Shown: positions 16,484 through 25,715 of the stretch, in pieces
Layout of the letters: each line of letters begins with the position of its first letter
Position numbering within the stretch: the stretch's first letter is position 1
NCBI RefSeq assembly: GCF_014649955.1
Contig: NZ_BMUA01000021.1
Span: 62,001-126,000, forward strand
Direction of reading: 5' to 3'
DNA from: Streptomyces violascens
Lineage (GTDB): Bacteria; Actinomycetota; Actinomycetes; Streptomycetales; Streptomycetaceae
Length of the DNA: 64,000 nt
Notes under the pieces: model-generated
What the model saw: the letters and a program-made list of their open reading frames with translations, nothing else
The model's database searches: none
Told to the model about the DNA's origin: nothing
Program-made: the position numbers and the translations under genes

Positions 16484-16957
16484 GTGAGTAAAACGACACG
16501 TGACAGCACGTCCGCCGCGCGCGTGGCCGCGGCCATCGGGGCGCTGACCCTGCGCGCCACCCGCGCCGGGCTCTACGGCCGGCTGACCTCCGGGGTGGAG
16601 GGAGTGGACGCCACGACCTACCCGGTGCTGTCCGGGCTGGCCCGTGTGGGACCCGCCACCGCCACCAAGCTCGCCGAGGCGATCGGGATGGACCGCACCG
16701 TCACCACCCGCTACGCGACCCGGCTGCAGGAGGCCGGGCTGATCGCCCGTCGTCCCGACCCTACCGACGCCCGTGCGACCAGGCTGGCCCTCACCGTTGA
16801 GGGCGAGAGGGCGGTCAGGGCGTTGCGCGGGGCGATGGAGTCCTTCGTGGCGGAGGAGATGGCGACGTGGCCGCCGGACGAGGCCGCCGCCTTCGCCATG
16901 CGCCTGGAACACCTGACGCAGTCGCTCGCCCAGGACGACGTAAACCGTTCGCACTGA
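16484..16957 (+). CDS. MarR-family transcriptional regulator
   Basis: A 157-residue winged-helix repressor. The recognition region is LAEAIGMDRTVTTRYATRLQ and the wing contains RRPDPTDARATRLALT, both typical for MarR proteins. The start is a GTG (VSKTTRDS) after GAGGG; an upstream open frame passes through the palindromes and is not coding. As a dimer it should bind the two inverted repeats immediately upstream and repress itself and the divergent gene at 16105, and possibly the monooxygenase beyond. A phenolic ligand is typical for the family but is not shown by the sequence. Confidence 0.9.
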   Translation: MSKTTRDSTSAARVAAAIGALTLRATRAGLYGRLTSGVEGVDATTYPVLSGLARVGPATATKLAEAIGMDRTVTTRYATRLQEAGLIARRPDPTDARATRLALTVEGERAVRALRGAMESFVAEEMATWPPDEAAAFAMRLEHLTQSLAQDDVNRSH

Positions 16958-17310
16958 CACGGGTCACGGGCTCTGCCTCGCAGCGGCCGATCCGGGCGAG
17001 CTTCGCGAATCGGCGGGAGGCGATGCCGCCGACGCGGAAAGATGCTGCCGCGGCGGACAACACCGCAGAGCGACCTCGCCGGAATTCGGGCCGGACACAT
17101 CGAGCGCATCAGCTCCGTGACGCAGAACAACGCGCGAGGGCCCCCGCCGGAGCAATCCGACGGAGGCGCCTCGCCTTTCGTTCTCCCTCACGTGCCATTC
17201 GCCATCACTGACGACGCATGTGGTTCACGTGGCTCCCACCTGCACCAACGGCCTCGCTCTAGATCGCGCGGACGGCTGAGGACGCTTCCGGCCACCTGCA
17301 TCACGTGGGG
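16958..17310. other. Intergenic, nothing recognised
   Basis: This gap separates the convergent MarR gene and alpha/beta-hydrolase gene. I found no supported gene and no strong hairpin. Confidence 0.4.
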
Positions 17311-18768
17311 TCAGTCCGTGCAGACGGTGCCGGCGGCGGGCAGCGCTCGTGCGGTCAGGTAGCGGTTGGTGGCCTCCCTGACACACCGGGAGGACAGGAA
17401 CATGCTGTAGTCGTCGCCTTCGCGGGCGAGGACGACGCTGCCGGGCAACTGGGCGGCCATCGCGGCGCCCGCCCCGAACGGGGCCAGTGCCTGGTGAGTG
17501 GACTGCAGGACCAGCGCGGGCGGCGCGCCGTGGACCGCGGGGCCCGCCGCGACGGGCTCGGCCGGGATGGGCCAGCCGAGGCAGCCGGCCATGGCCTTGT
17601 AGGAGCGTACGGCGCCGCCGAGGTGGCGAGACACTCGCGCCAACTCGGCCTGGAGCTTGGACAGTTGGGCGAGCGTGCTGACCGGGCGGGCGTTGTCCAG
17701 GCAGGCCGGCACCTGTACCTGGACCGGGTCAAGGGTGTCGTCCGGGTCGTGGATGAAGTCCGTCGCGTCGCCGCCCTGAGCCTTCACGATGGCCTGCGCC
17801 AGCTCCGGCCAGTGGAGGGTCAGGGTGAGGTAGTCCTGGGTGGCCTCACGGATGTCCTCACCCGTCAGCGGCTGGTGGCCCACGGACTTCGTCGGGATCG
17901 GCTCGCGGTCCGCGCCGGCGACGAGGGCGTCGTAAGCGGCCGCGGCGTCCTGGCCGTGCAGCGCACAGTCCTTCGACGTGGCGCACCAGGCGGTGAAGCG
18001 GTTGAAGGCCGTCTCGGCGGTGGCCGCCTCCTGAGTGATCCGGGAGAGGGGCGCACCGGTGTCGTCGAGGGCGGTGTCGAGGATCATGGTGCGCAGACGG
18101 CCGGGGTAGAGCTGGGCGTAGGTGCGTCCGAGCAGCGTGCTGTAGTGGATGCCGTACCAGTTCACCTGTTGTTCGCCGAGGCCCTTGCGTACCGCTTCGA
18201 AGTCCCGTGCGGTGCTGGTCAGATCGAGGTGTGAGGTGATGGCGCCGTTGCGGCGCACGCAGTCCTCGGCGAAGGCGCGGTTGTGGGACACGAGCGCGTC
18301 GAACGCAGCCCGGTCCTTGGGGAAGTGGGTGATTCCCGCGGGCTTGAGCGGCTCGCCGCACACGACCGGCGTACTGTGCCCGACGCCCCGCGGGTCCACC
18401 GCCACGAGGTCGAACTTCTGGGTCATGTCACCGGCGAACTCCGGCATGCGGATGTGCATCGCCAGGCGCAGCTGCTCGATCGCCGAGCCGCCCGCACCGT
18501 CGTTGAGGAGCACGGTGCCCTGACGGTGCGCCTGATCGTCGGCAGGACGGCGGACCATGGCGAGGCCGAGGCTGCCGGCGCCCGGGTGGGACCCGTCCAC
18601 CGGCACCTGGACCGAGCCGCACTGCATGCCCTTGAAGTCCGCGTCGGCGCAGGCGCGCCAGTCGATGGCCGAGCCGGCGGCCGGGCGGTCACCGCCCTGG
18701 GGCTGGGCGAGCGCCGGTACGGCGAGGGCGGCGGCGATGAAGCCTGCGTACTTCCGGTTTCTTGTCAT
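17311..18768 (-). CDS. Exported alpha/beta-hydrolase of the SlpD/tripeptidyl-aminopeptidase type with altered catalytic triad
   Basis: A 485-residue protein with a signal peptide (MTRNRKYAGF to ALA, cleavage near residue 21). The overall layout matches Streptomyces tripeptidyl aminopeptidases: VAVDPRGVG, the nucleophile-elbow region, the lid and a conserved C-terminal TAP-like domain ending GTVCTD. However the elbow reads WYGIHYSTLLG, with His208 where the family has the nucleophilic Ser. The acid position reads STHQALAPF with Gln426 in place of Asp, and the final REGDDYSMF has Tyr454 in place of His. All three changes together suggest a non-catalytic relative acting as a binding protein. It lies 95 bases after the carotenoid oxygenase gene. 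Confidence 0.85.
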   Translation of the reverse strand: MTRNRKYAGFIAAALAVPALAQPQGGDRPAAGSAIDWRACADADFKGMQCGSVQVPVDGSHPGAGSLGLAMVRRPADDQAHRQGTVLLNDGAGGSAIEQLRLAMHIRMPEFAGDMTQKFDLVAVDPRGVGHSTPVVCGEPLKPAGITHFPKDRAAFDALVSHNRAFAEDCVRRNGAITSHLDLTSTARDFEAVRKGLGEQQVNWYGIHYSTLLGRTYAQLYPGRLRTMILDTALDDTGAPLSRITQEAATAETAFNRFTAWCATSKDCALHGQDAAAAYDALVAGADREPIPTKSVGHQPLTGEDIREATQDYLTLTLHWPELAQAIVKAQGGDATDFIHDPDDTLDPVQVQVPACLDNARPVSTLAQLSKLQAELARVSRHLGGAVRSYKAMAGCLGWPIPAEPVAAGPAVHGAPPALVLQSTHQALAPFGAGAAMAAQLPGSVVLAREGDDYSMFLSSRCVREATNRYLTARALPAAGTVCTD

Positions 18769-18863
18769 GTCGGCTTTCCTTGGTCGGCTGCCTCGGCCGG
18801 TGTGCGGGCAGGAGGCGTGGAGCGAGGGTTTCGGGGGTGTGCGGGTCGGGCGGAGCGAGGGGG

Positions 18864-20225
18864 TCAGCCCTCGGAGTTCTCCAGGTCGCTGTCGGGGATC
18901 CAGGAGCCGTGCACTCCGGCGGTCACCCGGTGGGGCAGGTGGACGGTGGCGATCCGGTCGAGTCCGGAGGCGTCCAGGACAAGCAGTTGCGATGCGTCCT
19001 GCTTCAGGTCGGAGACGACGGTGAGGAGATAGCCGTCGTCTTCGCCGGAGGCGCTGGCGGCGGGCACGAAGACGGCCTCGCTGGGCATGCGGGCGTCGCC
19101 GACCTGGTGGATGCGGCGTGCCCCGGTGGTGCGGTCGTACTTGACGACCCCGTAGCTGCCCAAGCCCTTCTCATCGGGGAAGGAAATCGCGTACTGGTAG
19201 CGGCTCTCGGCGCCCAGGTACTGCTCGTTGATCGTCGGGAACTCCACCGCGAGGTCGTCGATGATCTGCTCGTCGACGCTGCCGTCGGCCAGATCGACGA
19301 CCCAGCGGCGGGTGTAGGAGCGGGCGGCGGGCTCGCTGCCGCGGCCGGGGGCGCCGGCCCACCAGTTCCAGGAGAGCCGGAAGCCCTCGCGATCCACGGT
19401 GGGGCCCTCCAGGACGATGCGGCCCTGGCCGTCCTCATAGGCGTTGGAGACGTGCAGCATGTTGCCCGGTTCGATGGAGAACCAGCGGACGTACTGGGTC
19501 CCGTCCGTTCCGCGGGGCATGACCCCGATCCGGGCGGGCTGCCGGTCGCTCCAGCTGTAAGGGATGCCGGAGTGGTTGTCGGGGTCGAAGGTGACGTTGC
19601 CCTCGATGAAGACGACGTGGCGGCGGGTGAGGGCGAAGTCGTGCTTGAGCGAGGCGGTCGCGCCGGGGACCTCGGCGCTGTGGACGACGACGCCCTTGGC
19701 ATCGGCGACGTAGTACATGAGGTACGGCGGGAACGGCGAGGACCCGAAGAAGTGGAGCTCGCCCGTCAGCGGGTCCTCCTTGGGGTGCGCGGTCATCGCG
19801 GTGCGCAGCCTGCCGTCGAAGTCGTGGGCGCCGACGGTTTCGAGCTCCGGGGTGAGTTCGAAGGGCAGGTTCGACTCGCACAGGGCAAGGAGGCGGCCGC
19901 CGTGCTCGATTATGTGAGTGCCGGCGGCACTCGCCGTCAGATCGGGGCCCTGTTCGGTCATATAGGGGGCGCCGTCCAGGGCGGGGGTGTGCACCCAGCG
20001 GTTGCGGTACCACTCGGCGCGGCCTTCGCGCAGCCGGATGCCGTGCACCATGCCGCTGCCCTTGAACCAGTGGGTGGGAGTGACGCCGGGCTTCGGGTTG
20101 TGGCCGTTGCGGAGCAGCCGGCCGGTCAGCTCGGGAGGCAGCGAGCCCTCGATGGTGAGGTCGATGGCCGTCACCTCTTCGGTGAGGGGGGTGAAGTGGC
20201 CGGTGAGGTAGGGCTTGCTGGTCAT
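18864..20225 (-). CDS. Carotenoid oxygenase (RPE65 family)
   Basis: A 453-residue Fe(II)-dependent dioxygenase that cleaves a conjugated double bond in carotenoids, stilbenes or similar substrates. The four iron-binding histidines appear in AHPKEDPLTGEL, LKHDFALT, MLHVSNAY and the C-terminal VHGSWIPD. The N-terminal LPPELTGRLLRNGHNP segment is also typical. There is no signal peptide. The ATG lies one base after the stop of the MFS gene, so the two are co-translated. Carotenoid synthesis genes are not present in this window, so the substrate could be imported, made elsewhere, or be a lignin-derived stilbene. Confidence 0.92.
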   Translation of the reverse strand: MTSKPYLTGHFTPLTEEVTAIDLTIEGSLPPELTGRLLRNGHNPKPGVTPTHWFKGSGMVHGIRLREGRAEWYRNRWVHTPALDGAPYMTEQGPDLTASAAGTHIIEHGGRLLALCESNLPFELTPELETVGAHDFDGRLRTAMTAHPKEDPLTGELHFFGSSPFPPYLMYYVADAKGVVVHSAEVPGATASLKHDFALTRRHVVFIEGNVTFDPDNHSGIPYSWSDRQPARIGVMPRGTDGTQYVRWFSIEPGNMLHVSNAYEDGQGRIVLEGPTVDREGFRLSWNWWAGAPGRGSEPAARSYTRRWVVDLADGSVDEQIIDDLAVEFPTINEQYLGAESRYQYAISFPDEKGLGSYGVVKYDRTTGARRIHQVGDARMPSEAVFVPAASASGEDDGYLLTVVSDLKQDASQLLVLDASGLDRIATVHLPHRVTAGVHGSWIPDSDLENSEG

Positions 20226-20226
20226 G

Positions 20227-21864
20227 TCAGGTCCTCCGGGGTGTGTCGAACGTCTGGAAGGTCGTCGTGCGGGGCGTGCGTGGTGGTGTTACGGACCGCT
20301 TCGTGCCATGCGGCGCGGCATCCCGGCGGGGGCCGCCTCGCGAGGCGCGCCGTGCGGCCGGCGGGGTGTGGATCAGGCGACTGGTGCGCCGTCGGTCGAT
20401 CGGTCCCGCCGGGGCCCAACCATGGGGGCGGGCTCCCGCCGGCGGCAGGGCGCCGCGGGCTCGACGGGTGAGAGGCAGGGCGAGGACCGCGGTGGCGGCC
20501 AGCAGTGCGGCCGAGACGGTGAAGGCGGTGCGATAGCCGCTGGTGAGCGCTTCCAGTGGCGGCTGGTGTGCGTGGGTCGTGACGGACCCCGCCAGGGTCG
20601 CCAGGGCGGCGAGGCCGATCGCGCCTCCCACCTGTCGGGTGGTGTTGACCAGGCCGCCGGCCACACCCGCGTCCTGGCGCGGTACGCCGTCCACGGCGAG
20701 CGCGGTGAGCTGGACCAGGGCGACGCCGAGTCCCAGGCCGACCAGGAGGGTCGGGCCGAGGAGGTCGGCGAGGTAGCTTCCGTCGGCGCTGATCCTTCCC
20801 AGCCATAGCAGTCCTGCGGCTTCGGTCAGCAGGGATCCGGTCACGGTCGCGGTCGCACCGATGCCCCGGGAGATGCGGGGAGCCAGTGTCGCGCCGAGCA
20901 TGCTGGCGGCGGCGAGCGGGAGTTGGCCCGCCCCGGTGGCCAACGGGCCGGATCCGAGGACCTGTTGCTGATAGAGCGGCAGGAAGAAGAACAGAGCGAT
21001 CCACACGGAGCCGAGCAGTGCCATCAGCAGATTGCCCGCGGCGACCCGCCCGGTGGACAGCAGCCCCGGCGGGATCAGCGCGTACGGCCTGCGGTGCTCG
21101 ATCACGGTGAAGGCCCCGAGCAGCAGCGCCGCGAGGCCGAGGGCGCCCAGCACCCTCGTGTCGGTCCAGCCGTCGCCGCGGGCGCTGGTCAGACCCCAGA
21201 CCAGACAGGTCAGAGCGAGGGTGACGGTGGCGGTGCCCAGCAGGTCGAACCGTCCGGGCTCCGGCCGGGCCGCCTTGGGCACGAGTGCCACCACTGCGGC
21301 CAGGACCAGGACCGCCCCGAGTGCGACCGCGTGGAAGATCCACGGCCAGCCACCGGCCTGGGTGAGCACACCGCCGAGAAGAACACCGCCCGCTCCCCCG
21401 GCTCCGGACACCGCGCCCCATACCCCGAGCGCCTTCACTCGCTTGGGGCCCGGGGGGAACTGGTCCATCGCGAGGGCGAGCGCGGCGGGGGCGATGGCCG
21501 CGGCGGCCAGCCCCTGGGCAGTCCGGGCGGCGATGAGCAGGCCCGGGCCGGTGGCAAGGCCCGCCACCAGCGAGGCCACCGCGAACAGCCCGAGCCCGGC
21601 GCCAAGCACCCGACGGCGGCCGAGGAGGTCGGCTGCCCGGCCGCCCGCCAGGAGCAGGGCCCCGAAGGCCAGGCCGTAGGCGTTGACCGCCCAGGTGGTT
21701 CCGGTGTCCGAGAGGCCCACTCCGGCGCGGATCTGCGGCAGCGCCACGTTCACGACCGAGGTGGCGACCATGACGGTGAACTGCGCGGCGGCGAGCACCG
21801 CGAGCGCTGCTCCGGGCCGGTGGGCCCCACGCGCTTTCCGCTCCTGCGTGCGTGCATCGTTCAT
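20227..21864 (-). CDS. MFS drug-efflux transporter, DHA2 (14-TM) type
   Basis: A 545-residue major facilitator with about 14 membrane segments. The motif between helices 2 and 3 is GGRAADLLGRRRVLGAGLG, and the motif C region of helix 5 is PAALALAMDQFPPG to GAVSGAGGAGGVLLGG. The ATG at 21864 was chosen because it starts just before the first helix (PGAALAVLAAAQFTVMVAT); the open frame extends 51 residues upstream without a transmembrane pattern. The family exports hydrophobic drugs using proton motive force. It is followed one base later by the carotenoid oxygenase, suggesting it exports the substrate, the cleavage product or a related toxic compound. Confidence 0.92.
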   Translation of the reverse strand: MNDARTQERKARGAHRPGAALAVLAAAQFTVMVATSVVNVALPQIRAGVGLSDTGTTWAVNAYGLAFGALLLAGGRAADLLGRRRVLGAGLGLFAVASLVAGLATGPGLLIAARTAQGLAAAAIAPAALALAMDQFPPGPKRVKALGVWGAVSGAGGAGGVLLGGVLTQAGGWPWIFHAVALGAVLVLAAVVALVPKAARPEPGRFDLLGTATVTLALTCLVWGLTSARGDGWTDTRVLGALGLAALLLGAFTVIEHRRPYALIPPGLLSTGRVAAGNLLMALLGSVWIALFFFLPLYQQQVLGSGPLATGAGQLPLAAASMLGATLAPRISRGIGATATVTGSLLTEAAGLLWLGRISADGSYLADLLGPTLLVGLGLGVALVQLTALAVDGVPRQDAGVAGGLVNTTRQVGGAIGLAALATLAGSVTTHAHQPPLEALTSGYRTAFTVSAALLAATAVLALPLTRRARGALPPAGARPHGWAPAGPIDRRRTSRLIHTPPAARRASRGGPRRDAAPHGTKRSVTPPRTPRTTTFQTFDTPRRT

Positions 21865-22041
21865 GACGCAGACACTCGTGCCAAGTGCTGTCCACTTTCC
21901 AGACCGGACAGGGATGGCGACTGTCCACTCCTGTCCACCTGGCTCCGCGTGGCGCGCACCGCCCGGGCGCACCAGCTCCCCTCCTTCCGTGCCGAAACTC
22001 GCGGTGGAGACCGTCAACTCACCGCCGTCACCAGGCAGTTC

Positions 22042-24117
22042 TCAGAACGGCCCCTGCAACTCACGCTCCCACAGCGCTCCGCACAGCAGGTCCAGGCCCT
22101 GGCGCAGGTGGCGGCGGTAGGTGCCGTACGGCAGCCCCAGGCGGCGGGCGGCCGCTTCTTGGGTGGGCGCGCCGGAGAAGTAGCCGGCGGCAAGGGCCTC
22201 GCGAGCGCGCACTCCGCGGGGGTCACTGGCGAGGTCGTCGACGGCCCGGCGCAGCAAGGCGCGCAGCTCCTCGACGGGGTCGGCGAAGTCCGCCGCCAGG
22301 CGGGAACGCATCAGGGCACAGACGGCGAACGCCCCGGCATCGCGCCAGTGCGGCAGGGCTTCGCGTACGGCTTGGTCGAACGCGGTGCGCGAGAAGCCCG
22401 AGGGCCCGGACGGGGCCGGCACCGCGGTCGCCGTGATGAGGTGGCGCATCCAGGCCTCGACCGGCACCTGCCGCCAGTCGTTGCAGAACAGCCCGTAGGA
22501 GTGCTGACCGACTCGCGGCCGCGCGCCGGTGTCGTGCATGACGCCCTTGAGGCGCTCGGCCCAGGCGTCGGCATCCTGGTAGATGACGAAGCCGTGCGCC
22601 CGGCTGCGGGCACGGGCGGCCTCACCCTGGGCGCGGGAGTTGCTCAGGTCGATGACGCGTGAGGGGACCTGATAGCGGTCCGGGTAGATCGAGAAGCGGG
22701 TCATGGCGATGTGCTCACCCGGGCTCACCGGCGCGGTGGCGGCGGTGTACTCCCAGGCGGCCGCGACGACGGGATCGGTGGCGAGGTCCTGGGGGTCGGG
22801 CGGTGCGGGCAGGACGAGCCGGCCGGTGAACGCCACGGTCTCGCCCGTGCTCACCGACCGGAAGACGCCGAATCCCTGCGGCTGACGCTCCAGCCAGTAG
22901 CGCACCAGGTCCACGGAGGCGGGGCCTTCGGTCTCCTCGGCCATGCGCAGCACGACCTCGATGTCGTCCGGTTGCAGGGGGCGCTCGTGCACCTCCTCCT
23001 CAGGGGTCCACCTGCCACGCCGCGCCCGGCTTCCCAACTCCCGGAACAGGTAGAAGAGTTCGTCGGAAATGAAACTGGCCCGCTCCTCGGTCCCTTCGCG
23101 CAGCAGGCGCAGATACTCCTCCGCCAACCGCCGGCGCACCGCCGTGAAGGCATGGGGGGCGCGCCAGCGCAGGTCCGCGGCCAGCGTCTCCCGCGCGGCG
23201 TCGTGCGGGTAGAGCCCACGAGCGGTGGACTCCATGAACGGCAATTCCCTCAGCCAGCCGAACAGCAGATGGGTGTCCTCCTCGGGCAGGACGGCGCCCA
23301 GGAGTTCCTCGGACGTCACATGCGCCTGGGCCACCACCTCAAGGGCACGCCGGTGAGCCGCGGTCGGAACTTCCCCGATCAGCCCTGCCAGCAGCGTGCG
23401 CAGAACGTCGGCCGAAGGAGACCATGTCTCCTCTCCTCCCCAGCCCGCCGATCCCGCGGCCGCCGCGAGCGACAGGGCCAGCGGATTGCCGCCGGCGAAC
23501 TGCAGCATCCGTTCCCGTAGCTCCGGCCGGATCCGCGCCGCTTCCAACAGCCTTCGTGCCTGCTCCTCGGAGAACGGCCCGATCTCGCTGACGTGCAGGA
23601 TCTCGGCCCATGCGGGATCGGAGGTCCACTGCGGCTGCGGTGCGAGGCGGCCTGCGAGCACCACCAAGGTGTCGTCCGCCGCTCGGGGCAGGAAGCGCTG
23701 CCGCAACCAGCTCTCCAGCCACTGGCAGTGCTCGAAGGAGTCCACGAACAACACCGTGCCGGGAACGTCCAGGAACGGGCCCGCCGCCCGCTCGAACTCC
23801 GCCGGATCCCGGCTGACGAAGCGACCGTCCAGCTCCACCAGCAGCCGGCCCGCCGCACGGGCCCGGTCCGCCAGACAGCGCACCAGCGTCGACTTCCCTA
23901 TGCCGCCCGGCCCGTACACGTAGAACGCGAACGGTGCCTGCGGATCACCGGCCAACGCCTGCCCGAAGCAGCCGAGTTGCTCCTCCCTGCCGATGAAGGA
24001 CCGCTCGCGCGCCCTGCTCAGTCTCTCCCCTACGGACGCCACGGCGCCTCCCCTCCCTGCGTCACGGCGCCGAATACCGGCGTGTCCGGAGGCCCCGTTG
24101 AGCGCCCCGGTGACCAC
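22042..24117 (-). CDS. STAND-type ATPase with C-terminal helix-turn-helix, putative regulator
   Basis: A 691-residue protein. An AAA/NACHT-like NTPase domain occupies about residues 40-270: Walker A YGPGGIGKSTLVRCLA, Walker B TVLFVDSFEHCQ, and GGNPLALSLA as the conserved GxP motif. The middle 400 residues are a sensor region without clear repeats. The end, TQEAAARRLGLPYGTYRRHL, looks like a helix-turn-helix of the LuxR/sigma-4 kind. A more likely start is the GTG at VASVGERLSRARERS, about 26 residues inside. It precedes the MFS-carotenoid oxygenase-hydrolase genes on the same strand with a 177-base gap, so it may be their activator. Confidence 0.78.
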   Translation of the reverse strand: MVTGALNGASGHAGIRRRDAGRGGAVASVGERLSRARERSFIGREEQLGCFGQALAGDPQAPFAFYVYGPGGIGKSTLVRCLADRARAAGRLLVELDGRFVSRDPAEFERAAGPFLDVPGTVLFVDSFEHCQWLESWLRQRFLPRAADDTLVVLAGRLAPQPQWTSDPAWAEILHVSEIGPFSEEQARRLLEAARIRPELRERMLQFAGGNPLALSLAAAAGSAGWGGEETWSPSADVLRTLLAGLIGEVPTAAHRRALEVVAQAHVTSEELLGAVLPEEDTHLLFGWLRELPFMESTARGLYPHDAARETLAADLRWRAPHAFTAVRRRLAEEYLRLLREGTEERASFISDELFYLFRELGSRARRGRWTPEEEVHERPLQPDDIEVVLRMAEETEGPASVDLVRYWLERQPQGFGVFRSVSTGETVAFTGRLVLPAPPDPQDLATDPVVAAAWEYTAATAPVSPGEHIAMTRFSIYPDRYQVPSRVIDLSNSRAQGEAARARSRAHGFVIYQDADAWAERLKGVMHDTGARPRVGQHSYGLFCNDWRQVPVEAWMRHLITATAVPAPSGPSGFSRTAFDQAVREALPHWRDAGAFAVCALMRSRLAADFADPVEELRALLRRAVDDLASDPRGVRAREALAAGYFSGAPTQEAAARRLGLPYGTYRRHLRQGLDLLCGALWERELQGPF

Positions 24118-24649
24118 GCACCACGGGACTCATCGCCGGTACACTCCGTCTCACCATGCCGCGAGTCACAGCGAATGATGACTTTGTCTGGCCACAGGCC
24201 GGCTTGATCTTAGGCATCGGGCCGCCGCGGGTCCACGAGATGGTGGACCGAAGGGTGACACGCCTCGTCACCGGACGGGAGCAGGCCAGGAGGCTCGTTG
24301 CTTGGCGGACCGGTGCGGAGGGGGGGCGTGGACGGGGTCGGACTTGGCCGCGGTCTGGCTGCCGACGACTGCCAGTATGCCGGGCGGCCTGGATAAGGCA
24401 GCGGCGCTGTGCATCGCCTGTACTGTCACACACGCGTCACGCACACCATTGACGCACCGGACCACGAAGTCCCCCTAGGCGAACGGCATCGTCCCGGACC
24501 ACATGGATCAGAAGACGGTCCCGACTACCCGTGCCACGTTGTACCGCGGGACGTTCCTCCCGCCGGTACTGGTACCGCGCCCTGTCCGAACGCATCGACC
24601 GGCGCACGCGACGCCCCTCGTATGCTGCGCATCACCCTGGGCAGTTGCC
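24118..24649. other. Intergenic, nothing recognised
   Basis: Open frames here are short, arginine-rich and lack ribosome-binding sites. A minus-strand stretch reads SWTRGGPMPKIKPACGQ, which might be a fragment, but I cannot assign it. Confidence 0.3.
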
Positions 24650-25430
24650 GCAAACGGCGGGGGCTTTCGTGCCTGTGCCTGGGCAACCCTGGCCTGGCTC
24701 GCGGTCACCGGCCGAGTCGAACTCGCTACCGCCGCCACCGCCGTCGTCGCGGTGCAAACGTCCCTGGCCGCCCTGTCCCCGCTCGTCATCTACGGCGCTG
24801 CCATGTTCCACACGAGCCTCTACCACTCCGAGATTCGGTCCTCCCTCGACCTCGCCGACGATCTCGCACCCAAGCGCGGCGCAGCGGCGGTTCCCCAATC
24901 GGTCGGCGAGATCCACCTGGACGACGTCGTCTACCAGTACCGGCAAGGACACCCCTGCGGTCAATCATGTCTCCCTCACCCTGGGGCGTGGTGAGACCGT
25001 GGCAATCGTCGGTGAGAACGGCAGCGGCAAGTCCACCCTCCCGCGCCTGATCACCGGCATTCTCTTGGCCGACAAGGGAACAGCATCGTGGGACGGCATC
25101 GACCTCTCCCACGCAGACTCGCACACCGTGTGGGCACTCACCGGACTCGTCCCGCAGAACTTCGCCCGGTGGCCCTTGCACGTGCGGGAGAACGTGACGC
25201 TCGGCCGGCCCCGCACCGCCGACGACGGCTCCGTAGGGGAGGCGACCGACGCGGTCGGCATGCGCAACGCGGTCGAAGACCTGCACCACGGTCTCGACAT
25301 GCTGCTGGCGCGCGAGCTGTGGGGCGGCGTGGAGCTGTCTGGCGGCCCATTTCAGCGGAACGCCTGCTCCCGAGCCCTCTACCGGCGCCCGAGCCTGCTC
25401 ATCATGGACGAGCCGGCCGGTGAGGGGCAG
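24650..25430 (+). pseudogene. Truncated, frameshifted ABC transporter (permease-ATPase fusion)
   Basis: One frame gives the end of a membrane domain and its linker (ALSPLVIYGAAMFHTSLY, then EIHLDDVVYQY). After a shift near 24945-24970 a second frame continues with NHVSLTLGRGETVAIVGENG SGKST split across the Walker A, a Q-loop LVPQNFARWPLHVRENVTLG, the signature LSGGPFQRNACSRALYRRP and the Walker B LLIMDEPA. The signature Q and R positions are already altered. The gene ends abruptly after the Walker B at about 25430, with loss of the H-loop region and C-terminus. The 5' part of the membrane domain is also missing. It is a clear relic. Confidence 0.8.
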
Positions 25431-25431
25431 C

Positions 25432-25517
25432 TTGTTGAGGCGGAAGCCGGGCCAGGCGCGGTCGGCGACCCCTGCCATGCGCTGGACGAGAGACCCGGCG
25501 CCCGCCAGCGCCGGCAC
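25432..25517 (-). pseudogene. 5' end of an unknown gene truncated at the ABC-transporter remnant
   Basis: A GTG five bases after the stop of the 39-residue acidic ORF begins VPALAGAGSLVQRMAGVA and continues DRAWPGFRLNKLPLTGRL. The frame then runs antisense through the ABC remnant, so the true gene is cut at about 25432. The remaining 28 residues are helical and amphipathic. It was probably translationally coupled to the small ORF upstream. Confidence 0.35.
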
Positions 25518-25522
25518 ACCGG

Positions 25523-25642
25523 CTACGGGAGGTCTTCCGATTCGTCCGCCTCGTCGAGCAGACCGGGTGTGTCCGCAGAGTCGATGTCGGCCTCGCTCTC
25601 ATCGGCCGGCGCGAAACGGTCTCCCGGGCGTGCTCCGTCCAT
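25523..25642 (-). CDS. 39-residue acidic peptide ORF
   Basis: An ATG at 25642 follows AGGAGGACACG, one of the best ribosome-binding sites in the window. The product starts MDGARPGDRFAPADESEAD and ends EADESEDLP; about a third of it is Asp or Glu and there is no cysteine. No domain is recognisable. It is followed five bases later by a truncated GTG-start gene, so it was the first of at least two coupled genes. A role as a leader-type peptide or small partner protein is possible but unsupported. The strong ribosome-binding site is the main reason to list it. Confidence 0.45.
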   Translation of the reverse strand: MDGARPGDRFAPADESEADIDSADTPGLLDEADESEDLP

Positions 25643-25715
25643 CGTGTCCTCCTGTGGTGTTCGCGCGTGAGTGCGCTCGGTGGTCGCCGCTGAACCCGGT
25701 GGGTTCCCGGCAGGT

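Noticed and set aside
24156..24452. 98-codon plus-strand ORF after the STAND gene
   Set aside because: Composition is arginine-rich and no ribosome-binding site or similarity is visible.
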